Part shown: one piece after another, positions 25,120-33,703 of the stretch
Position numbering within the stretch: the stretch's first letter is position 1
Layout: every line of letters starts with the position of its first letter
Source of the DNA: Palsa-189 sp963803735
Lineage (GTDB): Bacteria; Acidobacteriota; Terriglobia; Acidiferrales; UBA7541
Assembly: GCA_963803735.1 (NCBI GenBank)
Contig: CAWDNV010000010.1
Span: forward strand, 744,001 to 808,000
DNA length: 64,000 nucleotides
Direction: 5' to 3'
Made by a program: the position numbers and the translations under genes
Notes under the pieces: generated by a model
What the model was told of the DNA's origin: nothing
Seen by the model: the letters and a program-made list of their open reading frames with translations, nothing else
The model's database searches: none

Positions 25120-26043
25120 ATGCCGCAGCTTAGAGTCCTTATAGTCGAAGACCACGAGGCCTTCCGGCGACTTATCTGTTCGGCGCTTCAACAAAGGGCG
25201 GCGTTCCAAGTCATCGAAGAAGTGTCAGATGGACTGGGCGCCGTTCAAAAAGCCCAAGAGCTGCAACCGGATCTCATTCTGCTTGATATTGGCCTGCCAA
25301 AGCTGAATGGATTAGAAGCCGGTAGAAGAATTCGCAAAATCTCCCCCAATTCCAAGATACTCTTCCTCAGCCAAGAGTCTTCTCCTGAGGTGGTCCAAGA
25401 AGCGCTTGGGCTGGGCGCACAGGGTTACGTTCTTAAGGCACGTGCCCAGAGTGATCTGTTGCTCGCCATCGAAGCGGTTCTAGGCGGCAAGCGATTCGTT
25501 AGCAAAGGCTTGGAGTTTGGGGACACCATAGACGCTCAGGCTTTCCACCGCCACGAGATTCTCTTCTGTTCTGACGAAGCGGTTCTTCTCGACAGCCTTA
25601 CTCAGTTTATTGCTGCCGCCCTAAGTGCTGGTAACGCGGCCATTGTGTGGGCCACCGAGTCACACCGGGACAGTCTTCTTCAGAGATTGCACGCACTGGG
25701 TGTGGATATTGATGCCGCTATTCAGCGCGGGACTTACGTTTCATCGGATGCAGCGGAGACGCCTGATCCGGTTCGAATGCTGGAGGCCATCAGAGGTTTG
25801 AGTCAAGCAGCTGCCAAAGCAGGTAAAGAACATCCCCGCGTCGCTGTCTGCGGTGAACGCGCAGGTCGTTTATGGGCAGAAGGTAAAACGGATGAGGCCA
25901 TTCGGCTCGAACAACTCTTGAACGAATTGGCCAAAAGCCATGAGATAGACATTCTGTGCCCGTATCCGAATCCCCAAGGCCACGAAGATGATCATGCGTT
26001 CAAGAGCATCTGTGCGGAGCACACCGCTGTTAATTTCCGTTAA
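25120..26043 (+). CDS. Response regulator with C-terminal MEDS sensory domain
   Basis: 307 residues from ATG 25120 (a TTG 30 bases upstream is in frame). The receiver domain (residues 1-120) has LIVEDHEAFRR, the phospho-acceptor Asp in LILLDIGLPKLNGLEA, a Ser switch in ILFLSQES and Lys in GYVLKARAQSD. It looks like a NarL-type receiver but has no HTH. From about residue 145 there is a MEDS-type domain (HEILFCSDEAVLLDSLTQFIAAALSAGNAAIVWATESHRDSLLQRL, then RVAVCGERAGRLWAEGKTDEAIRLEQLLNELA), known from DcmR-like regulators. Output would be by protein or ligand interaction, not DNA binding. It lies 123 bases before the histidine kinase. Confidence 0.75.
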   Translation: MPQLRVLIVEDHEAFRRLICSALQQRAAFQVIEEVSDGLGAVQKAQELQPDLILLDIGLPKLNGLEAGRRIRKISPNSKILFLSQESSPEVVQEALGLGAQGYVLKARAQSDLLLAIEAVLGGKRFVSKGLEFGDTIDAQAFHRHEILFCSDEAVLLDSLTQFIAAALSAGNAAIVWATESHRDSLLQRLHALGVDIDAAIQRGTYVSSDAAETPDPVRMLEAIRGLSQAAAKAGKEHPRVAVCGERAGRLWAEGKTDEAIRLEQLLNELAKSHEIDILCPYPNPQGHEDDHAFKSICAEHTAVNFR

Positions 26044-26095
26044 AAGTTAACAATTTATTCCCTTCGGATGGGCCTTACGGTATAAGCGCCAAAAT

Positions 26096-26124
26096 TTGAC
26101 AGTACTAGTAGTACAGGGGCTATC
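26096..26124 (+). promoter_or_regulatory. Possible promoter for the PAS histidine kinase
   Basis: A consensus TTGACA at 26096-26101 is followed by the near-palindromic GTACTAGTAGTAC. The -10 box is weak (TATCCT at 26121-26126 with a 19-base spacer). It lies about 45 bases upstream of the kinase ATG. Confidence 0.3.
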
Positions 26125-26166
26125 CTTTCAAAGCATATTCCATCGCTGGAGGACGGGGGAGATATC

Positions 26167-28356
26167 ATGAGCACACCGGGGCAAGCGAGGGCAGAGTTGG
26201 AACGATCGCAAGCGGCTCTTCGCGAAAGCGAAGAACGCTTCCGCCTCGTCGCAAACACCGCTCCCGTGATGATTTGGATGTCAGGCGTCGACCAGCTCTG
26301 CACCTACTTTAATCAAAGATGGCTTGAATTTACGGGGCGCTCTAGCGAATCGGAGCTGGGAAGTGGCTGGGCGGAGGGAGTCCACCCCGAGGATTTGCAG
26401 AGATGCCTGGACACGTATAGGACGGCCTTTGATCGGCGCGAGCCGTTCCGCATGGAGTACCAGCTCCGGCGCAAGGACGGAGAGTACCGCTGGATTCTCG
26501 ATCATGGAGTGCCGAGATTTAATGCGGACGGTTCGTTTGCTGGCTACATCGGCTCTTGCATTGACGTCACTGAATCCAAGCTGGCCAAAAAGACACTGCA
26601 AAAAAGCGACGAGCGGCTTCGATTAGCAATGGAATCTGGGAAATCAGTGGGGTGGGATCGGGACGTTAAGAGCGGACGAGATTCTTTGTTTGGCGACCTG
26701 CCGAGCGTGTTTGGAATCCCCTCGGAGGTCTATGACGGGCGCGTAGAAGACTTTCATCGTTACGTATACCCGGAGGACCGTCGACGGGTCGTGGAAGCAA
26801 TCGACCATGCAATGCAGACGCAGAAGCCGTACGCGGCGGAGTTCCGCATCCGTTGGCCGGACGGTACAGTGCGCTGGTTGGCAGCCAAGGGAAAATTCTA
26901 CTACTCACGGGACGGCGAGCCCGAGCGCATGCTTGGCATGGCAGTAGACATCACCGACCGCAAACTGGCGGACGAGGCTCTGCGTGAAAGCGAAGAATGT
27001 TTGCGCTTGGCGATACAGGCGGGAAGGATGTACGCCTTTGACTGGGACGTAATCACCGACGTGATCGTTCGATCTGAGGAGAGCACCCATATCTTCGGTT
27101 TGACTGGCGAGCCGATTAAGCTTACCAAACGAGAATTACTGGCCCGTGTTCACCCTGAAGACCGGGCAACATTTACTAATTCGATTGTCGAGTGTACTCC
27201 AGAGAGCCCGAACACCCAGATCAGCTACCGCTTGTTGCGTCCCGATGGTTCGGTAATTTGGTTGGAGAGAACCGGGCACGCTTTCTTTGATGAGCAAGGC
27301 AGGATGGTGCGGATGATAGGCATGGTAACGGACATCACGGAGCGCAAGCTGGCGGAGGACAAGCTGCAAGAATACGAGAGGGCCATCGAAGGTTTAGAAG
27401 AGATGATGGTGGTTGTTGACCGACAATATCGGTATCTGATCGCAAATAATAAGTTTTTGAAGATGCGGAAAATGACAAAGGGGCAAGTTGTGGGGCGTTT
27501 CGCCCACGAAGTATTGAACAAGGGAGTGTTTGAGGCTGTCGTTAAGGAAAAACTGGATCAGTGTTTTCAAGGCAAAGTCGTCAGGTACGAGATGAAATAC
27601 ACATATCCTGAGCTTGGCGAGAGGGACTTACTCGTCTCCTACTTTCCTATCGAAGGTGCAACTGGTGTTGACCGAGTAGCGTGTATTGCGCAAGACATCA
27701 CTGAGCGCAAGCTGGCCGAGGAAGCTCTTTCTACCGTAAGCCAAAAATTGATCGAAGCACAGGAGGAAGAGCGTACTCGGATTGCCCGAGAGCTTCACGA
27801 CGACATCGGTCAACGCCTCGTTTTGTTAGCATGGAATCTTGGATCCTCGAACGGAAATTTACGCAAACAAGTCGTGGATCTCGCGAACGATGTTCAGGCA
27901 CTATCACACCAGCTTCATTCCCCGAAGCTGGACTACCTGGGGCTTGCAGCGGCGGCAGCTGGTTTTTGCAAGGAACTCTCCGATCGGCAGCGTGTGGAGA
28001 TTGAGTTTCACTCCGAAAACATCCCGAAAGAACTGCCGAAGGAGATCTCCCTTTGTCTGTTCCGTGTTTTGCAGGAAGCCCTCCAGAATGCGATCAAGCA
28101 TAGCGGCTCACGACAATTCCAAGTCTCGCTTAGGCGTGGAGCAAGCGAGATCGAACTGACAGTGCGTGATTCGGGGATTGGTTTTGAAACGGACGAGGCC
28201 ATCAAAGGGCCTGGGCTCGGCCTCACCAGCATGCAGGAACGGTTGAAGCTAGTCGATGGGAAGCTTTCTATTGACTCAAAGCCGCAGCGCGGAACAACGA
28301 TTCAAGCTCGCGTGCCTCTCAATCCTGGGATGAAGTCTGCAAGGGCAGTTGGATAA
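26167..28356 (+). CDS. Multi-PAS sensor histidine kinase (HisKA_3 / NarX-like)
   Basis: 729 residues with no membrane segment, so a cytoplasmic sensor. Four PAS/PAC units occupy about 20-140, 145-265, 270-395 and 400-520; the first three end in IDVTESKLA, VDITDRKLA and VTDITERKLA, and the fourth in QDITERKLA. A dimerisation/phospho-acceptor region follows with RIARELHDDIGQRL (His 544), the HisKA_3 class. The HATPase domain has LQEALQNAIKHS (N box), RDSGIGF (G1) and GPGLGLTSMQERL (G2). HisKA_3 kinases usually phosphorylate NarL-type regulators; the adjacent REC-MEDS protein is the likely partner. The ligand is unknown. Confidence 0.9.
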   Translation: MSTPGQARAELERSQAALRESEERFRLVANTAPVMIWMSGVDQLCTYFNQRWLEFTGRSSESELGSGWAEGVHPEDLQRCLDTYRTAFDRREPFRMEYQLRRKDGEYRWILDHGVPRFNADGSFAGYIGSCIDVTESKLAKKTLQKSDERLRLAMESGKSVGWDRDVKSGRDSLFGDLPSVFGIPSEVYDGRVEDFHRYVYPEDRRRVVEAIDHAMQTQKPYAAEFRIRWPDGTVRWLAAKGKFYYSRDGEPERMLGMAVDITDRKLADEALRESEECLRLAIQAGRMYAFDWDVITDVIVRSEESTHIFGLTGEPIKLTKRELLARVHPEDRATFTNSIVECTPESPNTQISYRLLRPDGSVIWLERTGHAFFDEQGRMVRMIGMVTDITERKLAEDKLQEYERAIEGLEEMMVVVDRQYRYLIANNKFLKMRKMTKGQVVGRFAHEVLNKGVFEAVVKEKLDQCFQGKVVRYEMKYTYPELGERDLLVSYFPIEGATGVDRVACIAQDITERKLAEEALSTVSQKLIEAQEEERTRIARELHDDIGQRLVLLAWNLGSSNGNLRKQVVDLANDVQALSHQLHSPKLDYLGLAAAAAGFCKELSDRQRVEIEFHSENIPKELPKEISLCLFRVLQEALQNAIKHSGSRQFQVSLRRGASEIELTVRDSGIGFETDEAIKGPGLGLTSMQERLKLVDGKLSIDSKPQRGTTIQARVPLNPGMKSARAVG

Positions 28357-29249
28357 ATCGACAGCCCGTGCTTCAGAAATCTGATCCTGAGCAGCTACAG
28401 AAATCCATCGGCTCCTCAAGGCTTTGTTGGAGCCACAAACGTAATGTATGAGCTTGGCCTCGCGCATGCGCCGTTGCGACCCCAGAGAGAGTTTCTAACT
28501 TGCCTTATGGTCTGGTAAAGCGAGTTGGCCTACCGAATTTCTCCTCGCTTATGTCGCCAAAATCCCGTACCTAACCGAATCCTCTGCGCGACGTGTTCGC
28601 CTATTCGGAAGAAGCCGCGACCCACAAAAGCGAGTGCACCTACATTCGGAAAGTCCCGACAGGCAACAAAGCCCTTGGGCCGCGCGACTTCTTTTGTTGT
28701 GGGGTGCGCCTTCGCGCCGGTCGCGGGCGCCCTGGGCTACAAAGGGCAGGACCCACCCTTAAAAGCGACCCTTCGCAAGCTCCCTTCGAAACTCAGGGCA
28801 AGAAGGGTGGGCGCCTGAAAAAGCAAAAGCAGATTCCTCGACTCGTCCGCGCAAGGGGACTCGCTCGGGATGACAGCGCTCTAATCATTCGCGTCCGACG
28901 AAAGGATGCCGAGCTTAAAGCCCAGTAGCGAATCTGGATGATGTCAGAGCTGAAGCTCTGACCCCCTAAAGGCCCGGGGCGAGCGGATCCTCGTCGCCAC
29001 GCTCATACGGCCCTCGTGATGACATCGTTAAGAACAACTGCGAGAGAGGGATTCGCCGGAAGGCTCGGCGGCAAAATACGCGATTCGAGTTCCACTGTAT
29101 GTTCTAGTACCCTAGCGTACATTTATGTTACTATAGTGCCGACAAAACCGCCCAATGCAAACTGAAGGCGGTGCGGTGCGCTCCAGGCCCAAAGTCCAGC
29201 CAAGGTCCAGCCAAGGTTCAGTCTCTGACCGATTGGAGCATACGCAATG
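28357..29249. repeat. Gap with palindromic elements of families C, D and B
   Basis: Family C at 28671-28744 (AAAGCCCTTGGGCC to GCGCCCTGGGCTACAA), family D at 28750-28818 (GGACCCACCCTT to AAGGGTGGGCGCC), family B at 28825-28880 and another at 28983-29028. The stretch 28357-28600 and the AT-rich stretch around 29100-29145 show no gene; the latter may hold the promoter of the Crp/Fnr gene. Confidence 0.6.
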
Positions 29250-29389
29250 ATGCCCGTTAGGTCCGCGAGATTTCGCCCAAAGCCTCCCCCGGCGGTCAGA
29301 GAACCAGGAAACTTGAAACTCCAGACCCGACCAGCCTTTGAAATATTTGCCTTTCTCAATTCTGCTGGTGTGTCAAAGAAGTTTGATCG
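29250..29389 (+). other. Displaced N-terminus of the Crp/Fnr gene in another frame
   Basis: The frame starting at ATG 29250 reads MPVRSARFRPKPPPAVREPG and later PAFEIFAFLNSAGVSKK. That last part is the usual start of this acidobacterial Crp/Fnr family, directly before an (I/V)xxRxKQTxFSQG strand. Removing one T from the AAGTTTGATC stretch near 29383-29386 joins it to LIEFRQKQTLFSQGEPA of the downstream frame. This indicates a 1-nt frameshift, by mutation, sequencing error or slippage. Confidence 0.65.
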
Positions 29390-29967
29390 AATTCCGCCAG
29401 AAGCAGACCCTCTTCTCCCAAGGTGAGCCAGCTCAGCACGTTTTCTACATTCAAGAGGGCAGCGTTAAGCTTGCCGTAACCTCCACCGCGGGCAAAGAGG
29501 CGGTCGTTACCATTCTCGGGCCCGGTGATTTCCTGGGTGAAGCCTGCCTCGCTGGCCAGCCGCTATGGATCGCAACCGCGACGGCGATGACTCAGGGCAG
29601 CGCCCTGGTCGTTGAAAAAGCCGAGATGCTTCGCCTCCTCCACGCCGAGCAGGAGTTCTCCGACCGATTCATCTCTTATATGGTTACAAGAAACCTAAAG
29701 ACCGAGGAGGATCTGATCGATCAACTCTTCAACTCCAGCGAGAAACGGTTGGCGCGAACCCTGCTGCTACTCGGCCGCTATGGCAAACCGAACCAGGCAT
29801 TGACGCTTCCGAAGGTCTCTCAGACCGTGCTGGCCGAGATGGTAGGTACAACACGCACACGGGTAAACTTTTTCATGAACAAGTTCAGGAAGCTTGGGTT
29901 CATCGAATACGATGGCGGCGGGCTGAAGATCAATAATTCCCTTCTCAGCGTAGTCCTGCGCGACTGA
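29338..29967 (+). CDS. Crp/Fnr-family transcriptional regulator (N-terminus frameshifted)
   Basis: 209 residues in the open frame. It has a cyclic-nucleotide-binding-type beta roll from RQKQTLFSQGEPAQHVFYIQEGSVKLAVTSTAGKEAVVTILGPGDFLGEACLAG, a long dimerisation helix (EQEFSDRFISYMVTRNLKTEEDLIDQLFNSSEKRLARTLLLL), and a C-terminal winged helix with VSQTVLAEMVGTTRTRVNFFMNKFRKLGFIEYDGGGLKINNSLL. No Fe-S cysteines are seen, so it is not an oxygen-sensing Fnr. The first roughly 15 residues of this frame are out of register; the natural N-terminus appears in the +1 frame upstream. If the frameshift is real, only an internally started product would form. Confidence 0.8.
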   Translation: MKYLPFSILLVCQRSLIEFRQKQTLFSQGEPAQHVFYIQEGSVKLAVTSTAGKEAVVTILGPGDFLGEACLAGQPLWIATATAMTQGSALVVEKAEMLRLLHAEQEFSDRFISYMVTRNLKTEEDLIDQLFNSSEKRLARTLLLLGRYGKPNQALTLPKVSQTVLAEMVGTTRTRVNFFMNKFRKLGFIEYDGGGLKINNSLLSVVLRD

Positions 29968-29999
29968 CCAACGATGCGCCGTTCAGAAAGCTCCACACA

Positions 30000-30199
30000 G
30001 ATGTTTTTTCGAATACTCTGCGCTTAAATTACCGTTGCGGTTAAAACATGCAGAGCGACGATGTGCTTGGCTCCCAGCACCGTGGCAGGGGCACCCCATC
30101 GAAGATGGAGCGGCCCGAGTCTTGGCAGAATCTGGCGCCTGGCCCACGGTGATTAGGTTTATCCCCGATTACTTCTAGCTTTTGCTTTTGGTTTTCGGC
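30000..30199. other. Intergenic region, nothing recognised
   Basis: About 200 bases between the converging Crp/Fnr and KaiC-like genes. It holds weak inverted repeats only and no element of families A-G. Confidence 0.3.
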
Positions 30200-31699
30200 T
30201 TATGTGAGATGCTCTTCATTATTGCCCGATCGGTTCAAACGCTCAGGAATCCCAGTGATAAGGCGTTGATAATCCGTGAGACGGTCACCAACGATGACCA
30301 CACCCTTGGAGGTGATTTCATATTCGCGGATATCCTTGCTATGGTTGCCACCGCGCATCTTGATAACGACCATGATCTTACGAAGCTGGCCGTCGATGCA
30401 TACGTACCGAAGCCGGATAATGTCATCGGTGAGAAAGGAAATCGAGTAGGTACTGAACGGGAATTCTGTGAAAGACTCGTTCACCTCAACCGTGCTTAGA
30501 ATCGTCACACCGACTCCGGTCAATGCGGTTATCATCCGGTAGAGCGATTCGCGAAAGTCCGCGCGGAAGCCGGGTGCTAGCGCCATCTCAAAGCCCGCTA
30601 GCGAATCAATCACCAGGCGCTTGGCGCCAATCTTCTGGACCGCGTCGAGAATCTCGTGCATGGTTTCATCAACCGAGAGGTCCAGGGGACGGAGGTAGAG
30701 AATTTCGAGTTTCTTCTCATGTCGCGGCGTTTTCAAATCCAGACCAAAACTGCCGGCCCGCTCCGCATACTCTTGCGGTCGTTCTTCAAAAACCACCACA
30801 ATTCCCGGATCACCCTGGCGTATGCCCTCGGCAATGAATTGCGTTGCCAAGACCGATTTTCCCGTCCCCGAAGCCCCTGCCACCAGGATACTATCGCCTT
30901 CGGGAATGCCCCCTCCGAGCATCTTGTCCAATTCCGGAATTCCGATGGAAAGGCGCCGTGTACTGGGTATCTTCCTTACTTGTCCGGCCAGCCCAAGAGT
31001 GCGCGAGAAGGCTTGCAGTCCGGCAGAGGTAATGCGGAAAGTGTGCAGCCCGGGCACGGACGCCTGTCCGCGCAGTTTCACGATCTGTAGCTTCCGCACA
31101 ATGGAATTTCGCTCCGGAGCCTGGTAGAGCCACAAGAGGCCATCGGAGACCGTGAATACGGGATTGTCACGGATCTCACCCTCGACATATTCCCCAACCA
31201 GAAAAGTGGTGGCTTGCCAACTGGTCAGGAGCAGAGCTAACCGCTGAATGAAGGACTGCAGTTCCACTTCGGTTGTGCGACCGAGTGCCTTCCGCACCAC
31301 GGTGCGAAAGGAGTCCACTACCACGATGCCGGGGCTTGCCTTCTCAACCTCTTTCGTAATCTCCTGTAAGACCGCGTCCAGGTCCTTCTCCAACACAACC
31401 TGGCTCAAGTTGATAAAGCGGACAGCGTTGTTTAACTTGGCCTGGTCGAAGAACGTGTACTGTTGCTGGTATCGCAGCATTTTGATGGCGGGTTCGCCGA
31501 GGATAGTGAAATAGAGCGCGGGGCGCTCTGGCGTCGCGTTGGCGAACAAGATTTGGTGTGCCAGCGTGGTCTTGCCACTTCCCGGGGCGCCCGCGATGAT
31601 ATTAAAAGAAAATTCCGGGAGACCGCCGCCCAGGATTTCATCGAGGCCCGGGACCCCGGTCGGCAGTTTGTTTATTCTTACTTTATCGGCTGTGCTCAA
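30200..31699 (-). CDS. KaiC-like double-domain RecA ATPase
   Basis: 499 residues. The TTG at 31699 is the best start: it overlaps the stop of the preceding gene (TTGA) and has GGAGAGG about 7 bases upstream; an ATG-less frame extends further. Domain 1 has Walker A GAPGSGKT (37-44) and VVVDSFRTV; domain 2 has GASGTGKS and LVIDSLAGFE. The catalytic Glu pair is intact in domain 2 (VVFEERPQEY) but domain 1 has LGEP, with only one Glu. KaiC-like proteins outside cyanobacteria act in stress or light signalling. There is no KaiA or KaiB; instead two paralogous unknown proteins precede it in the operon. Confidence 0.85.
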   Translation of the reverse strand: MSTADKVRINKLPTGVPGLDEILGGGLPEFSFNIIAGAPGSGKTTLAHQILFANATPERPALYFTILGEPAIKMLRYQQQYTFFDQAKLNNAVRFINLSQVVLEKDLDAVLQEITKEVEKASPGIVVVDSFRTVVRKALGRTTEVELQSFIQRLALLLTSWQATTFLVGEYVEGEIRDNPVFTVSDGLLWLYQAPERNSIVRKLQIVKLRGQASVPGLHTFRITSAGLQAFSRTLGLAGQVRKIPSTRRLSIGIPELDKMLGGGIPEGDSILVAGASGTGKSVLATQFIAEGIRQGDPGIVVVFEERPQEYAERAGSFGLDLKTPRHEKKLEILYLRPLDLSVDETMHEILDAVQKIGAKRLVIDSLAGFEMALAPGFRADFRESLYRMITALTGVGVTILSTVEVNESFTEFPFSTYSISFLTDDIIRLRYVCIDGQLRKIMVVIKMRGGNHSKDIREYEITSKGVVIVGDRLTDYQRLITGIPERLNRSGNNEEHLT

Positions 31700-32163
31700 G
31701 CTTTCCTCTCCTTCTCGAAAACGCGGCCGTCGAAGGCGGCCTCCGGCCACACAGCCTGAACCATGCTCAACGTTACACCCTCGCCAATGAAAGTGAGAAG
31801 CAGCCCGATTAACTGGGCAATGAGAATGGCTCCTCCCTCCTTAGCCTGGTCCTTGTCAATTTGCGGCTCCAGCTCGTCTAGACCCTGTAAGGACCCATCC
31901 GCCGCGATCTGCACCGCGCTGAGACTGGGAGCTTCCGCCCTGGCCAGCGTCAGAGCACGAGAAAGGAGCGAGCGAAAACCGGCAACTCCCGCGAGTGTAA
32001 TTAGGGGTCGGCGCAGCTTCGCAAACACGCGAAAAGCCGCAGACTCCGTTGTCTCGGAGTTCTTGCCCGCAACGGCTTCGTAAGTAAGAAGGCGCTGGGC
32101 CAAATATCGCGACTCCGGAAGACTCACTATTCCTTCTCCCTGCAAGGCGCTCACTGCACTCAA
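31696..32163 (-). CDS. KaiC-operon protein B, paralogue of upstream gene
   Basis: 155 residues, overlapping the upstream paralogue by 4 bases (ATGA) and the KaiC gene by 4 bases (TTGA). It shares with the upstream protein the blocks LAGVAGFRSLLSRALTLARAEAPSLSAVQIA and LEPQIDKDQA; the DNA in that block is nearly identical, indicating a recent duplication or gene conversion. A hydrophobic helix (GAILIAQLIGLLLTFIGEGVTLSMV) lies near the C-terminus. It lacks the C-terminal helical extension of its paralogue. No known domain is recognised; likely a partner or membrane anchor for the KaiC-like ATPase. Confidence 0.65.
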   Translation of the reverse strand: MSAVSALQGEGIVSLPESRYLAQRLLTYEAVAGKNSETTESAAFRVFAKLRRPLITLAGVAGFRSLLSRALTLARAEAPSLSAVQIAADGSLQGLDELEPQIDKDQAKEGGAILIAQLIGLLLTFIGEGVTLSMVQAVWPEAAFDGRVFEKERKA

Positions 32164-32765
32164 TTCGGCTTGGGGCTCTTCACGACCGCCACCACTGCCA
32201 ATACGGTGGCAGTGGTGCGAACGTTCTCTGCGATAGTCGTCAGCGCCTTTGTGACGGGCGGATTTTGCTTCGCCAGTTCATCGAGACGCGCACTGACGCT
32301 TTGGAGTTGGTCAACTTCGTTCAGGATGGCTTCAAAACCTATGGGTACACCGCTCGTCGGGAGGAAGCTAAGGTGGGGGAGAACTTCGGACATCACCAGC
32401 CGCAACGTGATACCTTCGCCCATGAAGAAGAGAAGCAGCCCGATTAAATGGGCAATGAGAAGTACTCCTGCCTCCCTAGCCTGGTCCTTGTCAATTTGCG
32501 GCTCCAGATCGTCTAGACCCTGTAAGGACCCATCCTCCGCGATCTGCACCGCGCTCAGACTGGGAGCTTCAGCCCTGGCCAGGGTCAGAGCACGAGAAAG
32601 GAGCGAGCGAAAGCCGGCCACTCCCGCAAGTGCACTTAGAGGTTGGCGCAAAGTCTCGCAGACGCGCAAGGCCGCGAATTTCGTTGGCTCGGAGGTTTTG
32701 CCCGCAGCACTTTCGTAAGCAAGAAGGCGCCGGGCCAAATCCAGCGTCTGTGGCGGAAGCATCAT
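32160..32765 (-). CDS. KaiC-operon protein A, unknown function
   Basis: 201 residues and the first gene of the three-gene operon. The N-terminal 95 residues match protein B (LARRLLAYESAAGKTSEPTKFAALRVCETLRQPLSALAGVAGF). A hydrophobic helix AGVLLIAHLIGLLLFFMGEGITLRLV follows. Then, unlike protein B, there is a C-terminal helical region (NEVDQLQSVSARLDELAKQNPPVTKALTTIAENVRTTATVLAVVAVV) that resembles a coiled coil ending in a short hydrophobic tail. This layout suggests an oligomerising membrane-associated partner. Unknown family. Confidence 0.65.
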   Translation of the reverse strand: MMLPPQTLDLARRLLAYESAAGKTSEPTKFAALRVCETLRQPLSALAGVAGFRSLLSRALTLARAEAPSLSAVQIAEDGSLQGLDDLEPQIDKDQAREAGVLLIAHLIGLLLFFMGEGITLRLVMSEVLPHLSFLPTSGVPIGFEAILNEVDQLQSVSARLDELAKQNPPVTKALTTIAENVRTTATVLAVVAVVKSPKPN

Positions 32766-32945
32766 TTCATTTCCTTTCCGTTGCTGTACGAAAATGCGCG
32801 TGACACTTTAACTAATGATACTCGATTGGGGGCTGCCTCGGATAGGGGAGTGCGTGCCTCACTTTTGGAACCGGCGCAGCCACGTCAGGCTTTCCAAAGC
32901 TCCGCCGGGTGATCCTGTGAAGGGCGACGCGCCCGAGCCTGAGAG

Positions 32946-32984
32946 AAAAACCGCACCCTTGAAACCGAAGGGTGCGGCACCCGC
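32946..32984. repeat. Family D-like hairpin
   Basis: CCGCACCCTT GAAACCG AAGGGTGCGG followed by CACCCG, the tail typical of family D. It lies between the KaiC operon and the cupin gene; the remaining bases of that gap show nothing. Confidence 0.6.
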
Positions 32985-33010
32985 ACGCGAAAGATATCAG
33001 ACGACGAATT

Positions 33011-33430
33011 TCACTTTTCTTTTCGGCGGATAAAGCTTTCGGGCGTGCCGTCGGCAGGGTTGACGAAGATGACGTCTTTCGGGTCGCGTCTCGGTGTGTC
33101 GAAGGAAAGAAAGACCACCGGCTGCTCAAGGATTTTGGGGAAAGCATGAACGGTCGTGCGCTTGAAGAAGAGAAGGTCGCCAGGAGCGAATTCCCCACTG
33201 TTTGAAGACTCGCCCATCCAAAAAGTGCCTCTCCCTGAAAGGACATAAAGGTACTCGTCGCAGCCCGCATGATAATGGGGCGGTGTCTCGCGGTAGACGC
33301 GGAAGACTCGGGCGCTCGCAGCCGCTTCGTCGGTCAAGTAGGTATCGAGTAACAGCGTCTCCGCAGTGTCTGGAAACGACCGGGCGATTTCGTGCGGCTT
33401 GAAGCGCTGGTAGTCACGTTTTTCTGCCAT
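33011..33430 (-). CDS. Cupin-domain protein
   Basis: 139 residues from ATG 33430 with ATGGAG about 10 bases before it. The single cupin fold is shown by PPHYHAGCDEYLYVLSGRGTFWMG (motif 1: His, His, Glu with the usual spacing) and GDLLFFKRTTVHAFPKI (motif 2: Gly-Asp and His). The likely metal ligands are the two His and Glu of motif 1 and the His of motif 2. An ending FVNPADGTPESFIRRKEK suggests a small sugar- or acid-related enzyme or binding protein, but the substrate is unknown. Confidence 0.75.
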   Translation of the reverse strand: MAEKRDYQRFKPHEIARSFPDTAETLLLDTYLTDEAAASARVFRVYRETPPHYHAGCDEYLYVLSGRGTFWMGESSNSGEFAPGDLLFFKRTTVHAFPKILEQPVVFLSFDTPRRDPKDVIFVNPADGTPESFIRRKEK

Positions 33431-33569
33431 GAAGAGTCTCCATTTTCTGAAAAGATGAATCCCCCGTCCTTTTGAGAGCCGCACCGAATCGACACAGAAC
33501 CAGAATAGTTCCAGCACAAGTTTAGCTGGACGTCATCGCTCTCGATACTAAACCAATTACGGCGAAGTT

Positions 33570-33675
33570 CCCCAGGGCCCGCCAGAGAGATTCTTCGACT
33601 TCGCGTCCCGACGGAAATCGTGAGGACACGATTTCCGGAAGCAAAAGCTCGGGACGCTGCGCTCAGAATGACAAC
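33570..33675. repeat. Partial family C followed by long family A element
   Basis: CCCCAGGGCCCGCC at 33570-33583 is the left arm of family C, cut off where a long family A copy starts (33584-33675). That copy matches the one at 13659-13751 over nearly its whole length, differing at a few positions. Confidence 0.7.
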
Positions 33676-33703
33676 GCAGTCGAATGGGCGCTGTCGTTCA
33701 AAA

